Below, one piece after another: positions 1 to 8,283 of a DNA stretch of 64,000 nt. Below the pieces are notes generated by a model that saw only the letters and a program-made list of their open reading frames with translations, was not told the DNA's origin and did not search any database. Each line of letters begins with the position of its first letter. Positions within the stretch are counted from its first letter, which is position 1. Source of the DNA: Streptomyces sp. HUAS CB01 (lineage in GTDB: Bacteria; Actinomycetota; Actinomycetes; Streptomycetales; Streptomycetaceae); the NCBI RefSeq assembly GCF_030406905.1, contig NZ_CP129137.1, positions 5,104,001-5,168,000 on the forward strand. Reading direction: 5' to 3'. Made by a program: the position numbers and the translations under genes.

Positions 1-208
1 GAGGGGAGGAGTCGCGCGGAAGAGCGGCCGGTACTGCACGGTCGACTTCGATCCATCGCAGCCCCACCTCCTCCGGCCGGTCCCCCGTGGGGGAAGACGT
101 GTCGTCGGGATCCGAGAACCATGCTTCTGCATGTTGTCCCGAACAGGCGGCCAAGCCTATCAGCCGACTGAGGGTCAATCCCTTCCTTTGCCCGTTCCTG
201 ATGCGATC

Positions 209-214
209 TATGCT
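209..214 (+). promoter_or_regulatory. Candidate -10 of a leaderless promoter (SUFU gene)
   Basis: TATGCT ends 6 nt before the ATG at 221 and there is no purine-rich ribosome site between them. A transcript from this hexamer would begin at or next to the start codon. This spacing recurs at many starts in the window. Confidence 0.5.
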
Positions 215-220
215 CGCGGG

Positions 221-805
221 ATGGGAGAAGTTCTTGCTCTGGTCGAGGCACGGCTGCGCAGCGCGCTGGGCGAACCGGACGCGCGCGCCGCGGTGACGTT
301 TCTCGGTACGGACCGGATCGAGGTGCTCCGGTTCATCGACGGGGACGTCGTCCGGTACGCGACGCTGGGCATGTCCGGCCGGCCGATGACCGACCCCGAC
401 GACGTCGTCGCCGACCCCGTGAAGGGCCCGCGTGCCGAGCTCGTCCTGTCGGTGCGCGCCGGGCTCGCGGACACGGACAAGGTGCTGCGTCCGCTCGCCG
501 TCCTTGCCTCGTCGCCGCAGGTGGAAGGGGTGATCGTGGCCCCCGGGAACTCCATGGACGTGGGTGGGCCGCTGTGGCCGGGTGCCCCGTTCACCTCGGT
601 GCTGGTCGGGGAGTCCGGCGGCCTGGTCGAGGACCTCGAACTCGACGAGCCGATGGACCCGGTCCGCTTTCTGCCCCTGCTCCCGATGACGCCGAACGAG
701 GCCGCGTGGAAGCGGGTCCACGGTGCGGGGAAGCTCCAGGAGCGGTGGCTGACGCACGGCACGGACCTGCGCGATCCGCTGCGGAAACCCGTGCCCCTGA
801 CGTGA
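221..805 (+). CDS. Suppressor-of-fused (SUFU) domain protein
   Basis: A 194-residue soluble protein that reads as a bacterial SUFU-domain protein (PF05076 type). Recognisable segments are the N-terminal LVEARLRSALG helix, a strand pair around RIEVLRFIDGDVVRYATLGMS, the KGPRAELVLS strand and the C-terminal FLPLLPMTPNEAAWKR stretch. The reading frame opens upstream at 131, but I place the start at ATG 221 because the fold begins there and TATGCT sits 6 nt before it, so the message is probably leaderless. Bacterial SUFU proteins have no agreed enzymatic role; several act as immunity or regulatory partners, and nothing toxin-like is adjacent here. No signal peptide or membrane segment is visible. 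I am confident of the family and unsure of the function. Confidence 0.8.
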   Translation: MGEVLALVEARLRSALGEPDARAAVTFLGTDRIEVLRFIDGDVVRYATLGMSGRPMTDPDDVVADPVKGPRAELVLSVRAGLADTDKVLRPLAVLASSPQVEGVIVAPGNSMDVGGPLWPGAPFTSVLVGESGGLVEDLELDEPMDPVRFLPLLPMTPNEAAWKRVHGAGKLQERWLTHGTDLRDPLRKPVPLT

Positions 806-909
806 TGTCAGTCCTCGTGTGCGAGGCGTGAAGTGACGCATCTCATGGTCGAGTTGGCGGACCCGGAGCGTGACGGCCGGCGGTTGCCCGTCGGCGTTCG
901 AGGCCGGGT

Positions 910-1415
910 TCAGTCGGCGAACACCGCCACGCCGTCGCGGGACGTGTGCACCGGTACCGCGCCGGCCGCCTCGGTGGTGGCGCGGAGCGCCGGGCCCGGG
1001 CGATCGCCGCGCACACCGCCGCGGCGCCCGCGACGACGAAGGGCACCTGGACGTCGGTCCACTCCGCGATCTTCGGCGCCGGGAACCGGGCGGCCGCCGC
1101 TGCGAACCGGCGCACGAAGTGGTAGCCGTCGCTCGCCACCGGGCGCGGGGCGTCGGAGGAACGAGCGGCCCTTCAGGCCATGCCGAGGCCGAGCGCGGAC
1201 TCGTACGGCAGGATCGCCGCGGTGCTCCCGCCCGTTGCGGCGCCCAGGATGACGGCGAGCCAGGTCGAGACGAAGAGGGCGTTCCCGGGGCCCCGGCCGG
1301 CCCGACCCGACGAGCCCGCCCGTCCGTCCCCGCCGGTCCCTCCGGTGAACGGATCCCCCGCGCGCGTGGGTGCTCCTCCGCTTCTCCCGTCCAGGTCGTT
1401 GCTGTATGCAGACAA
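910..1415 (-). pseudogene. Decayed transporter-like remnant (possible MFS)
   Basis: No intact gene occupies 806-1540. On the minus strand one frame runs from a TTG at 1415, shows one hydrophobic stretch (FVSTWLAVILGAATGG), hits a stop at 1173-1175, continues open in the same frame (DGYHFVRRFAAAAARFPAP, then VPFVVAGAAAVCAAI), and after an apparent one-base shift near 990 reads on to a natural-looking end at 910 (VPVHTSRDGVAVFAD). Hydrophobic pieces plus one stop and one frameshift suggest a broken membrane transporter, perhaps of the MFS class. The palindrome just upstream at 1416-1436 resembles a MarR-type operator, which often precedes such transporters. The identification is tentative, and chance GC-rich open frames are the alternative. 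Confidence 0.3.
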
Positions 1416-1436
1416 TTAATTAGCAAGGCTAACTAG
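1416..1436. promoter_or_regulatory. Palindromic operator, MarR-like
   Basis: TTAATTAGC, three bases, GCTAACTAG: two 9-bp arms that match at 7 positions, in an AT-rich patch inside otherwise very GC-rich DNA. TTAGC-N3-GCTAA is typical of sites bound by MarR-family repressors in actinomycetes. No marR gene lies in the window, and the only gene it could serve is the remnant starting at 1415. Confidence 0.4.
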
Positions 1437-1540
1437 TGCAGGACGTAAATGGCTCTGCCTGCTGAGGGCGGGTGAATCCGCCGTGCGGGACAGGTGATCG
1501 TCCTTGACGCGGCGCCGGACGGGTAGGACCGTGGGGCGCT

Positions 1541-2179
1541 ATGAGGGGCGAACCCAGTTGCCCGAAGTGTGGTGGCCGGGTCAGGGCGCCCGGTCTCTTC
1601 GCCGACACGTGGCAGTGCGACGTGCACGGTTCCGTGTATCCGCTGCAGCCCGTCATCCCGCCGAGCGTCGAGGCCCTCAGCGTGGTGGTGGCCCGTGCCA
1701 AGGTTCCCGTGTGGATGCCGTGGCCGCTCCCCGTCGGCTGGCTGTTCACCGGTGTCGCGTACGCGGGTGACGACCGCAGCGGCGGCCGCGCCACGGCCGT
1801 GGCCTGCTCCGGTCCCGGACCCCTGGGCGGCGTGGGGGAGTTGCTCCTCGTCGCCGAGGAACTCGGCGTCGGTCTCGGCGCCCGCTTCGCCGGCATCGAC
1901 GGACCCGACCCCGGGCCGCACATGACCGTCGACACCTCCCCCCAGGCCAAGGTCCTCGCCGCGGGCCGGCCGACACCGCTCTGGCACGTCGACGACGCCC
2001 CGGAGGATCGCGCGGTGTTCGCGGGCGAGGCACGGGGGCTGTGGCTGTGGGCGATCGTGTGGCCCGAGTCGACCGGGCTGCTGATGTACGACGAACTGAT
2101 ACTGACCGATCTGCGCGACGCCGGCCAGGAACTCGAACTGCTGCCCTGCGGGGCGCTGTCGCCGCGCCTGCTGATGTGA
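1541..2179 (+). CDS. DUF6758 family protein with N-terminal zinc-finger-like CxxC
   Basis: A 212-aa soluble protein. The N-terminus MRGEPSCPKCGGRVR carries a CPKC pair; a single later Cys (WQCDVHG) could complete a partial zinc site. The rest is a compact domain with WMPWPLPVGWLFTG and the Trp-rich GLWLWAIVWPESTGLL segment. I recognise it as the conserved actinobacterial protein now called DUF6758, normally found directly upstream of a PHP-domain phosphoesterase, as here (next start at 2405). The ribosome site is weak (GGGGC close to ATG). No function is known to me; zinc binding is inferred from the Cys spacing. There is no signal peptide or membrane segment. Confidence 0.8.
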   Translation: MRGEPSCPKCGGRVRAPGLFADTWQCDVHGSVYPLQPVIPPSVEALSVVVARAKVPVWMPWPLPVGWLFTGVAYAGDDRSGGRATAVACSGPGPLGGVGELLLVAEELGVGLGARFAGIDGPDPGPHMTVDTSPQAKVLAAGRPTPLWHVDDAPEDRAVFAGEARGLWLWAIVWPESTGLLMYDELILTDLRDAGQELELLPCGALSPRLLM

Positions 2180-2404
2180 CGCCGGGCGGTCCGCGCCGGA
2201 GGTGCCCCGGGCGCGCCCGGGGCCGTCGGGCGGATCCGTGCCGGGGCCCGACGGGCGTCGCGGGAGCGCCGGGGGCGCGTCCCCGGCCCCGGCGCACGCA
2301 CGGTCCGTGACGGCCTCCACGTGACGAGCCGGTCGGGGCGGTGTCCGGAGCGCCGTTACGATGGAGCGTCAGCCCGTCCGCCCCGAGCCCTGGAGTCCCG
2401 CGTC

Positions 2405-3277
2405 GTGCGCATCGACCTGCACACCCACTCCACGGCCTCCGACGGTACGGACACCCCGGCCGAGCTGGTCCGGAGCGCGGCGGCCGCCGGACTCGACGTC
2501 GTGGCGCTCACCGACCACGACACCGTGGGCGGCCACGCCGAGGCGATCGCCGCACTGCCCGAGGGCCTGACCCTCGTCACCGGCGCCGAGCTGTCCTGCC
2601 GGACCGACGGTGTGGGCCTGCACATGCTGGCGTACCTCTTCGATCCCGAGGAGCCCGAGCTGGCGCGCGAGCGCGAGCTGGTGCGGGACGACCGGGTGCC
2701 GCGGGCGCGGGCCATGGTCGGCAAGCTCCGGGAACTGGGTGTGCCGGTCACCTGGGAGCAGGTCTCCCGGATAGCCGGCGACGGCTCGGTGGGCCGACCG
2801 CACGTCGCCACCGCGCTCGTCGAGCTCGGCGTCGTCCCGGACGTGTCCGCCGCCTTCACCCCCGACTGGCTCGCCAACGGCGGCCGTGCCTACGTCGAGA
2901 AGCACGAGCTCGACCCGTTCGAGGCCGTCCGTCTGGTGAAGGCCGCCGGCGGGGTCACGGTCTTCGCCCACCCGCTCGCCGTGAAGCGCGGCGACGTCGT
3001 GTCCGAGGACGTCATCGCCCGGCTGGCCGAGGCCGGCCTCGACGGCATCGAGGTCGACCACATGGACCACGACGAGCCGACTCGGGCCCGGCTGCGCGGA
3101 CTTGCCGCGGAACTCGGTCTGCTGCCCACCGGTTCCAGTGACTACCACGGCAGCCGCAAGACCTGTCTGCTCGGCGACTACACCACCGACCCCGAGGTCT
3201 ACGGCGAGATCACCCGCCGTGCCACCGGCGCGTTCCCGGTCCCGGGCACGGGCGGAACGTCCCGCCGCCAGGTCTGA
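2405..3277 (+). CDS. PHP-domain metal-dependent phosphoesterase
   Basis: A 290-aa protein of the polymerase-and-histidinol-phosphatase (PHP) family, related to the YciV/TrpH phosphoesterases that release 3',5'-bisnucleotide or mononucleotide phosphate. Metal-ligand motifs appear in order: MRIDLHTHS at the N-terminus, LTDHDT near residue 38, an internal Glu in GAELSC, HVATAL, FAHPLAV and the final GSSDYHG. I chose GTG 2405 because it places the first His motif at residues 4-7, where the family has it, with GGAG about 10 nt upstream; the frame is open further 5' but carries no motif there. Substrate cannot be read from sequence. The preceding DUF6758 gene is a usual partner. Soluble and cytoplasmic. 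Confidence 0.9.
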   Translation: MRIDLHTHSTASDGTDTPAELVRSAAAAGLDVVALTDHDTVGGHAEAIAALPEGLTLVTGAELSCRTDGVGLHMLAYLFDPEEPELARERELVRDDRVPRARAMVGKLRELGVPVTWEQVSRIAGDGSVGRPHVATALVELGVVPDVSAAFTPDWLANGGRAYVEKHELDPFEAVRLVKAAGGVTVFAHPLAVKRGDVVSEDVIARLAEAGLDGIEVDHMDHDEPTRARLRGLAAELGLLPTGSSDYHGSRKTCLLGDYTTDPEVYGEITRRATGAFPVPGTGGTSRRQV

Positions 3278-3454
3278 CCCCATCTCTCCGTCCGGAGTCC
3301 GGCCCGCACGCCCTCCGTGCGTGTGCCGGCCTGTGCCGGCGTCCGCCGTCCGAGCCGCCCGCGGGACACCCGCGTGCGCTCAGGGCGCACGGACCTCGCG
3401 GCACTCCCTCCTCGTCCACCACCCCGTTGTCCGACACTTCTGCAAGGCCTCACC

Positions 3455-4060
3455 GTGTTCGACGTCGCCGTCTTCGGCTCCCTGTTCCTCACCCTGTTCG
3501 TGATCATGGATCCCCCCGGGATCACCCCGATCTTCCTGGGCCTGACCTCCGGCCGCCCCGTCAAGGTCCAGCGCCGGATGGCCTGGCAGGCGGTCGCCGT
3601 CGCCTTCGGTGTGATCACCGTCTTCGGCATCCTCGGCCAGCAGATCCTCGACTACCTGCACGTCTCCGTCCCCGCACTGATGATCGCGGGCGGTCTGCTC
3701 CTGCTGCTCATCGCGCTCGACCTGCTCACCGGGAAGACCGACGAACCCAAGCAGACCAAGGACGTCAATGTGGCGCTCGTACCGCTGGGCATGCCGCTGC
3801 TGGCGGGTCCCGGTGCGATCGTCTCGGTCATCCTCGCGGTCCAGAACGCCGGTGGCGTCGCCGAGCAGGTCTCGGTGTGGGCCGCGATCGTCGCGATGCA
3901 CGTCGTCCTGTGGCTGACCATGCGCTACTCGCTGCTGATCATCCGCGTGATCAAGGACGGCGGTGTGGTGCTGGTGACCAGGCTGGCGGGCATGATGCTC
4001 TCGGCGATCGCCGTGCAGCAGATCATCAACGGAATCACCCAGGTGATCCAGGGCTCCTGA
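3455..4060 (+). CDS. MarC family integral membrane protein
   Basis: A 201-aa polytopic protein with six hydrophobic segments, matching the length and pattern of MarC/UPF0056 proteins. Diagnostic pieces are FLTLFVIMDPPGITPIFL at the N-terminus, the GGLLLLLIALDLLTG segment and the PLGMPLLAGPGAIVSVI motif in the second half; the internal repeat of the family is visible. Start GTG 3455 follows AAGG by about 8 nt, and the upstream open frame is charged and unlike the family. MarC was once thought to be a drug transporter, but its function is unproven. It converges on a 50-aa gene across the perfect terminator at 4091-4125. Confidence 0.92.
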   Translation: MFDVAVFGSLFLTLFVIMDPPGITPIFLGLTSGRPVKVQRRMAWQAVAVAFGVITVFGILGQQILDYLHVSVPALMIAGGLLLLLIALDLLTGKTDEPKQTKDVNVALVPLGMPLLAGPGAIVSVILAVQNAGGVAEQVSVWAAIVAMHVVLWLTMRYSLLIIRVIKDGGVVLVTRLAGMMLSAIAVQQIINGITQVIQGS

Positions 4061-4090
4061 CCGGCCGGGGGCCCCGCCCCGCTCAGCACT

Positions 4091-4125
4091 GCGCCCCCGA
4101 ACGGAACCTTTCCGTTCGGGGGCGC
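4091..4125. terminator. Bidirectional hairpin between convergent genes
   Basis: A perfect 16-bp inverted repeat (left arm 4091-4106, right arm 4110-4125, 3-nt loop) lies between MarC on the plus strand and the 50-aa gene on the minus strand, so it can end both transcripts. Confidence 0.85.
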
Positions 4126-4140
4126 CGGCGCCTGAAGGCG

Positions 4141-4293
4141 TTACGAAGCCGAGGCCTCGGCCGGCCGGATGTAGATGCGCTGGCCGATCGCGGCGGCCTG
4201 CTGCACCATCCGGCTCACGGAGGCGGCGTCCACGACGGTGCTGTCCACGGCGGTGCCGTCGACATCGTCGAGTCGCATGATCTCGAAGCGCAT
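4141..4293 (-). CDS. Conserved 50-aa protein of unknown function
   Basis: A 50-codon gene reading MRFEIMRLDDVDGT at its start and IGQRIYIRPAEASAS at its end. Support for it being real: a good ribosome site (AGGGGAG) about 7 nt before ATG 4293, a TAA stop placed 16 bp after the 4091-4125 terminator, regular third-position G/C use, and my recollection of near-identical small proteins in other Streptomyces at this spot. It is acidic at the N-terminus with an amphipathic middle (VSRMVQQAAAIGQ), and has no Cys or membrane segment. It diverges from the NYN gene across a 136-bp AT-enriched region. The Met-rich pentapeptide opening could support post-translational processing, but nothing shows that. 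No function is proposed. Confidence 0.75.
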   Translation of the reverse strand: MRFEIMRLDDVDGTAVDSTVVDAASVSRMVQQAAAIGQRIYIRPAEASAS

Positions 4294-4414
4294 GTAGAGC
4301 TCCCCTCTGGCCGTCTGTGTATGTACCTCTCAACGGAATGCTGTCTACAAACATTCCCTACGCTAAAGAAAATTTTCGGATGGCTAACTACTGGCAGGTA
4401 GGGCCCGGCCCGCT

Positions 4415-4420
4415 CACAAT
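4415..4420 (+). promoter_or_regulatory. Candidate -10 of NYN gene
   Basis: CACAAT ends 9 nt before ATG 4430. The predicted transcript would have only a 2-3 nt leader. There is no ribosome binding site. Confidence 0.4.
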
Positions 4421-4429
4421 GGGGTCGTC

Positions 4430-5326
4430 ATGAACGACTCTGAGCTTTCCGAGATGAGCGCCCGCCTGGAGCGCACCAACGAGCTGCTCCAGCGCATGCT
4501 CGCCGAGGTCGCCAAGACCCCGTCCACGCATGCCATCTTCGTCGACGCCGGTTACGTCTATGCTGCGGCCGGGTTGCTTGTGGCGGGCACGGAGGACCGG
4601 CGCTCCTTCGACCTCGACGCCGAAGGGCTCATCGAGGCGTTCATCGACAAGGCCCGCACGATCTTCGCGGACAGCCGGCTGCTGCGCGTCTACTGGTACG
4701 ACGGCGCCCGGCGCCGCATCCACACCGCCGAGCAGCAGGCCATAGCGGAACTGCCCGACGTCAAGGTCCGGCTCGGCAATCTCAACGCCAACAACCAGCA
4801 GAAGGGCGTCGACTCCCTCATACGCACCGACCTGGAGTCACTCGCCCGGCACCGGGCGATCAGCGACGCGGCGCTCGTCGGCGGCGACGAGGACCTCGTC
4901 TCGGCGGTGGAGGCCGCCCAGGGATACGGCGCACGGGTCCATCTGTGGGGCATAGAGGCGGCCGAGGGCCGCAACCAGGCGGAACCGCTGCTCTGGGAGG
5001 TCGACAGCCAGCGCACCTTCGACCTCGACTTCTGCCGGCCGTACGTCACCCGCAGGCCCGTGACGACGTACGAGGACGACAGCCCGCCGCCCTCCCGTGA
5101 CGACGTGCGCTTCGTCGGCGCGCAGATCGCCGCCACCTGGCTGGCCGAACGCGGCCGGGACCCGATGGCGGAGCTGCTTCCGGGGCATCCCTACCTGCCG
5201 GGACCCGTCGACCAGGACCTGCTCATCGAGGCGGAGAAGCTCCTGAAGCACTCCCTGCGCGGCTACGCCCATCTGCGGCGGGCGCTGCGGGACGGCTTCT
5301 GGGAGCACCTGCACGCCCAGTTCTGA
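4430..5326 (+). CDS. NYN (PIN-like) domain protein
   Basis: A 298-aa protein with an N-terminal short coiled coil (SEMSARLERTNELLQRMLAEV) followed by a NYN/DUF88 domain, a PIN-like fold normally acting as a metal-dependent RNase. The acidic residues expected at the active site are visible: Asp in AIFVDAGYVYAAAG (about residue 37), Asp in KGVDSLIRTDL, and the GGDEDLVSAVEAAQGYG motif. The C-terminal third (VRFVGAQIAATWL to the end) is helical and resembles an OST-HTH/LOTUS-like RNA-binding tail, which is only a suggestion. The frame begins at ATG 4430 behind CACAAT with almost no leader. It could act in RNA turnover or tRNA/rRNA processing; the substrate is unknown. Cytoplasmic. Confidence 0.85.
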   Translation: MNDSELSEMSARLERTNELLQRMLAEVAKTPSTHAIFVDAGYVYAAAGLLVAGTEDRRSFDLDAEGLIEAFIDKARTIFADSRLLRVYWYDGARRRIHTAEQQAIAELPDVKVRLGNLNANNQQKGVDSLIRTDLESLARHRAISDAALVGGDEDLVSAVEAAQGYGARVHLWGIEAAEGRNQAEPLLWEVDSQRTFDLDFCRPYVTRRPVTTYEDDSPPPSRDDVRFVGAQIAATWLAERGRDPMAELLPGHPYLPGPVDQDLLIEAEKLLKHSLRGYAHLRRALRDGFWEHLHAQF

Positions 5327-5416
5327 AGCCGTACGGTCGGTCCGGGACCAGGACGGCCGTCCCGAGGGCCGGCAGCCGGCCCGAAGACCGCACGGCCCGC
5401 GCCGGGAGCGGACGTC

Positions 5417-6268
5417 TCAGTTCCGGGACCAGAAGGCCACCAGGGCCGCCGCGGTCGGCTCCGGCCGGTCCGTGTTCGGCGAATGCTCGGCGCCCTCGAT
5501 CACCGTACGGAACGCCCCGAGCCGCACCGCCATCTCGTCCAGCAGCGGCACCGGCCAGGTGTCGTCCCGCTCGCCCGACAGCACGTGTTTGGGCAGCGGC
5601 CCCACGGCGGCGAGCTCGTCGACCCGGTCCGGTTCCACGGTGAGCTGTCTGCCGGTGGCCAGCAGCTGCGCGGGGCGGTGCCGCAGCCAACGGCGCCGCA
5701 GCTCCTCGCCGTCGGTGGCGGCCTCCTCCGGCGGGTCCAGCGCCCGCATGGCCTCCCAGACCTCGCTCATGTCCATCACCGCGAGCGCGTCGCCCAGCAG
5801 CTTGACCTTGTGCTGCTGTGCGGGGGAGATACGGGCCGGGCCGGACGACATCAGCGTCAGGGACCGGAACGGGTGCACGTCGAGGAGGACGGCGGCCCGG
5901 GCGATCTGACCGCCCAGCGAGTGCCCGACCAGGTGCACGGGCTCGTCACCGATCGCCGCTGCCTGGGCGAGCACGTCCCGGGCCAACTCGGACTGCGCGT
6001 AGGCCGACTCGTCGTCGGGCCCGTCGCTCTCGTACTGGCCGCGGCCGTCGACGGCGACGGCCCGGAAGCCGGCCGCGGCGAGCGGCTCCAGCAGCGCGAT
6101 GAAGTCCTCCTTGCTGCCGGTGTAACCGGGCAGCAGCAGCGCCGTCCCCCTGCGGGCGGGGCCGTCCCCGTCCGGCTCGGCGTCCAGCACGGCGAAGTCC
6201 CCGCGGCCGGTGCGGAGCGCGTAGGCGCGGGCGCAGGCGGGCGGGCGGAAGGTGGGCGGCCGGCTCAT
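5417..6268 (-). CDS. Alpha/beta hydrolase
   Basis: A 283-aa alpha/beta-hydrolase-fold protein. It shows the oxyanion segment LLLPGYTGSKEDF, the GRGQYESDGPDD loop after strand 4, the nucleophile elbow VGHSLGG (Ser near residue 122), and near the C-terminus the acid region LSGERDDTWPV and the catalytic His in IEGAEHSPNTDRPE. The frame opens further upstream at 6325, but ATG 6268 gives an ordinary N-terminus (MSRPPTFRPPACA). A lid of about 70 residues between the Ser and Asp regions is typical of esterase or haloperoxidase-like members. The substrate cannot be told. No signal peptide. It lies downstream of the DEAD-box gene on the same strand but is separated from it by the terminator at 6330-6365. 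Confidence 0.9.
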   Translation of the reverse strand: MSRPPTFRPPACARAYALRTGRGDFAVLDAEPDGDGPARRGTALLLPGYTGSKEDFIALLEPLAAAGFRAVAVDGRGQYESDGPDDESAYAQSELARDVLAQAAAIGDEPVHLVGHSLGGQIARAAVLLDVHPFRSLTLMSSGPARISPAQQHKVKLLGDALAVMDMSEVWEAMRALDPPEEAATDGEELRRRWLRHRPAQLLATGRQLTVEPDRVDELAAVGPLPKHVLSGERDDTWPVPLLDEMAVRLGAFRTVIEGAEHSPNTDRPEPTAAALVAFWSRN

Positions 6269-6329
6269 GCGGACGAGGTTACCGGGGCGTTCGGCGCACG
6301 TGGCCGCCCGCCGGCGCCGTGACACGGCC

Positions 6330-6365
6330 GAGGGCCCGTCATCCCGGGCGGGATGACGGGCCCTC
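6330..6365 (-). terminator. Terminator of DEAD-box gene
   Basis: A perfect 16-bp inverted repeat (6330-6345 and 6350-6365, 4-nt loop) starts 11 bp after the stop codon of the minus-strand helicase gene. Confidence 0.85.
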
Positions 6366-6375
6366 AGCGAACGGC

Positions 6376-8283
6376 TCAGGCCTCCGGCTGGGTGGCCTTG
6401 GCGCGGGTGCGGCGGCGGGGCTTGGTCGGCTCCTCGGCGGGGGCCTCGGTGGCGGGTGCCTCGGTCGCGGTCTCGGCGGTGGTGGCCTTGGCGCGGGTGC
6501 GGCGGCGGGGCTTGGTCGGCTCCTCGGCGGGGGCCTCGGTGGCGGGTGCCTCGGTCGCGGTCTCGGCGGTGGTGGCCTTGGCGCGGGTGCGGCGGCGCGG
6601 TTTGGTCGGCTCCTCGGCGGGGGCCTCGGTGGCGGGTGCCTCGGTCGCGGTCTCGGCGGTGGTGGCCTTGGCGCGGGTGCGGCGGCGGGGCTTGGTCGGC
6701 TCCTCGGCGGGGGCCTCGGTGGCCGGTGCCTCGGCCGTCGCCACGGCGGACGCCTCCACGGTCGCGGCCACCCGGGTCCGGCGGCGACGGCGCGGAGTGC
6801 GCGGCGCCTCCTCCGTCGTCTCCTCGACGGCGGCCGGGGCCTCGGCGGTCACGGCCGCCTCCGCCTCCAGCGGGGCACCGCCACGGGTGCGGCGCCGCTG
6901 ACGCGGCGTACGGGTGTGGGCGGGACGCTCGGAACGCTCGGAACGCTCGGCCGTCCTGGTGCGGGGCCCGGAGCGCGCACCGCGGCCGCCGGGCTCACCG
7001 AGGTCCTCGAGCTCCTCCGCGTCCAGACCGGCGCGGGTGCGCTCGGCACGCGGCAGCACGCCCTTCGTGCCCGCGGGGATGCCCAGCTCCTCGAAGAGGT
7101 GCGGAGACGTGGAGTACGTCTCGGCCGGGTCGTTGAACTTCAGGTCCAGCGCCTTGTTGATCAGCTGCCAGCGCGGGATGTCGTCCCAGTCGACCAGCGT
7201 CACGGCGGTGCCGGTGGCGCCCGCGCGGCCCGTGCGGCCGATGCGGTGGAGGTACGTCTTCTCGTCCTCCGGCGTCTGGTAGTTGATCACGTGCGTGACG
7301 CCCTCGACGTCGATGCCGCGCGCGGCGACGTCGGTGCACACCAGCACGTCGACCTTGCCGTTGCGGAAGGCGCGCAGAGCCTGCTCGCGCGCGCCCTGGC
7401 CCAGGTCGCCGTGGACGGCGCCGGAGGCGAAACCGCGACGGGCGAGCTGTTCCGCGATGTCCGCGGCCGTCCGCTTGGTACGGCAGAAGATCATCGCCAG
7501 GCCGCGGCCCTCGGCCTGCAGCATGCGGGCCACCAGCTCGGGCTTGTCCAGGGAGTGCGCCCGGTACACGCGCTGTGTGATGTTGGCGACGGTCGCGCCC
7601 TCGTCGTCCGGCGCGGTGGCGCGGATGTGCGTGGGCTGCGACATGTAGCGGCGCGCGAGACCGATCACCGCGCCCGGCATGGTGGCCGAGAACAGCATGG
7701 TCTGGCGACGCGGCGGCAGCAGCTGGATGATCTTCTCGACGTCGGGCAGGAAGCCCAGGTCGAGCATCTCGTCGGCCTCGTCGAGGACGAGCGACTTGAC
7801 GTGCGAGAGGTTCAGCTTCTTCTGGCCCGCGAGGTCCAGCAGCCGGCCGGGGGTGCCGACCACGACGTCGACGCCCTTCTTCAGGGCCTCGACCTGCGGC
7901 TCGTAGGCGCGGCCGCCGTAGATCGCGATCACGCGGACGTTGCGCACCTTGCCGGCGGTGAGCAGGTCGTTGGTGACCTGCGTGCACAGCTCACGGGTGG
8001 GGACGACCACGAGCGCCTGCGGCGTGTCGGTCAGCTCCTCGGGCTTCGCCCGGCCCGCCTCGACGTCGGCGGGCACGGTGACGCGCTCCAGCAGCGGAAG
8101 GCCGAAGCCCAGCGTCTTGCCGGTGCCGGTCTTGGCCTGGCCGATGACGTCGGTGCCGGAGAGGGCGACCGGGAGGGTCATCTCCTGGATGGGGAAGGGG
8201 GTCGTGATGCCGACGGCCTCGAGGGCCTCGGCGGTCTCGGGAAGGATCCCGAGATCCCGGAAAGTCTTGGCCTGCGTAGTCAG
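6376..8283 (-). CDS. DEAD-box ATP-dependent RNA helicase with repetitive basic tail
   Basis: A 635-aa helicase of the DEAD-box family (RhlE/CsdA type). Motifs appear in order: Q motif region with FPIQEMTLPVALSG, motif I AKTGTGKT, PTRELCTQV, GG, TPGRLLDL, motif II DEADEML, SATMPG, then the second RecA domain with VHGDLGQGARE, CTDVAARGIDVEG and HRIGRTGRAG. The first internal ATG (8181) would remove the Q motif, so I place the start at CTG 8283, giving LTTQAKTFRDLG, 8 nt after AGAAGAGG. After about residue 430 the protein becomes Arg/Lys/Ala/Pro-rich and ends in four 30-residue repeats with KPRRRTRAKAT, probably an RNA-binding tail. Expected role: RNA unwinding in ribosome assembly or mRNA decay, often cold-inducible. 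A ~355-bp gap upstream suggests a long leader. Confidence 0.92.
   Translation of the reverse strand: MTTQAKTFRDLGILPETAEALEAVGITTPFPIQEMTLPVALSGTDVIGQAKTGTGKTLGFGLPLLERVTVPADVEAGRAKPEELTDTPQALVVVPTRELCTQVTNDLLTAGKVRNVRVIAIYGGRAYEPQVEALKKGVDVVVGTPGRLLDLAGQKKLNLSHVKSLVLDEADEMLDLGFLPDVEKIIQLLPPRRQTMLFSATMPGAVIGLARRYMSQPTHIRATAPDDEGATVANITQRVYRAHSLDKPELVARMLQAEGRGLAMIFCRTKRTAADIAEQLARRGFASGAVHGDLGQGAREQALRAFRNGKVDVLVCTDVAARGIDVEGVTHVINYQTPEDEKTYLHRIGRTGRAGATGTAVTLVDWDDIPRWQLINKALDLKFNDPAETYSTSPHLFEELGIPAGTKGVLPRAERTRAGLDAEELEDLGEPGGRGARSGPRTRTAERSERSERPAHTRTPRQRRRTRGGAPLEAEAAVTAEAPAAVEETTEEAPRTPRRRRRTRVAATVEASAVATAEAPATEAPAEEPTKPRRRTRAKATTAETATEAPATEAPAEEPTKPRRRTRAKATTAETATEAPATEAPAEEPTKPRRRTRAKATTAETATEAPATEAPAEEPTKPRRRTRAKATQPEA
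6391..6750. repeat. Four tandem 90-bp repeats encoding the helicase tail
   Basis: Copies begin at 6391, 6481, 6571 and 6661. The first three differ by only one or two bases; the fourth diverges after about 6720. Each encodes 30 residues with the basic core PRRRTRAKAT plus an Ala/Glu/Thr/Pro-rich spacer. Near identity at DNA level implies recent expansion or gene conversion, so copy number may vary among strains. Confidence 0.95.

Noticed and set aside
1..220. Possible minus-strand gene running off the left edge
   Set aside because: A minus-strand frame from about 160 to 1 is open and has plausible composition (EAWFSDPDD, then EEVGLRWIEVDRAV), but it has no clear start and too little is visible. 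I do not call a gene.
843..1139. A 98-aa minus-strand ORF as a functional gene
   Set aside because: Its C-terminal half is Arg/Pro-rich out-of-frame sequence; the natural continuation lies in another frame, so it is treated as part of the 910-1415 remnant.
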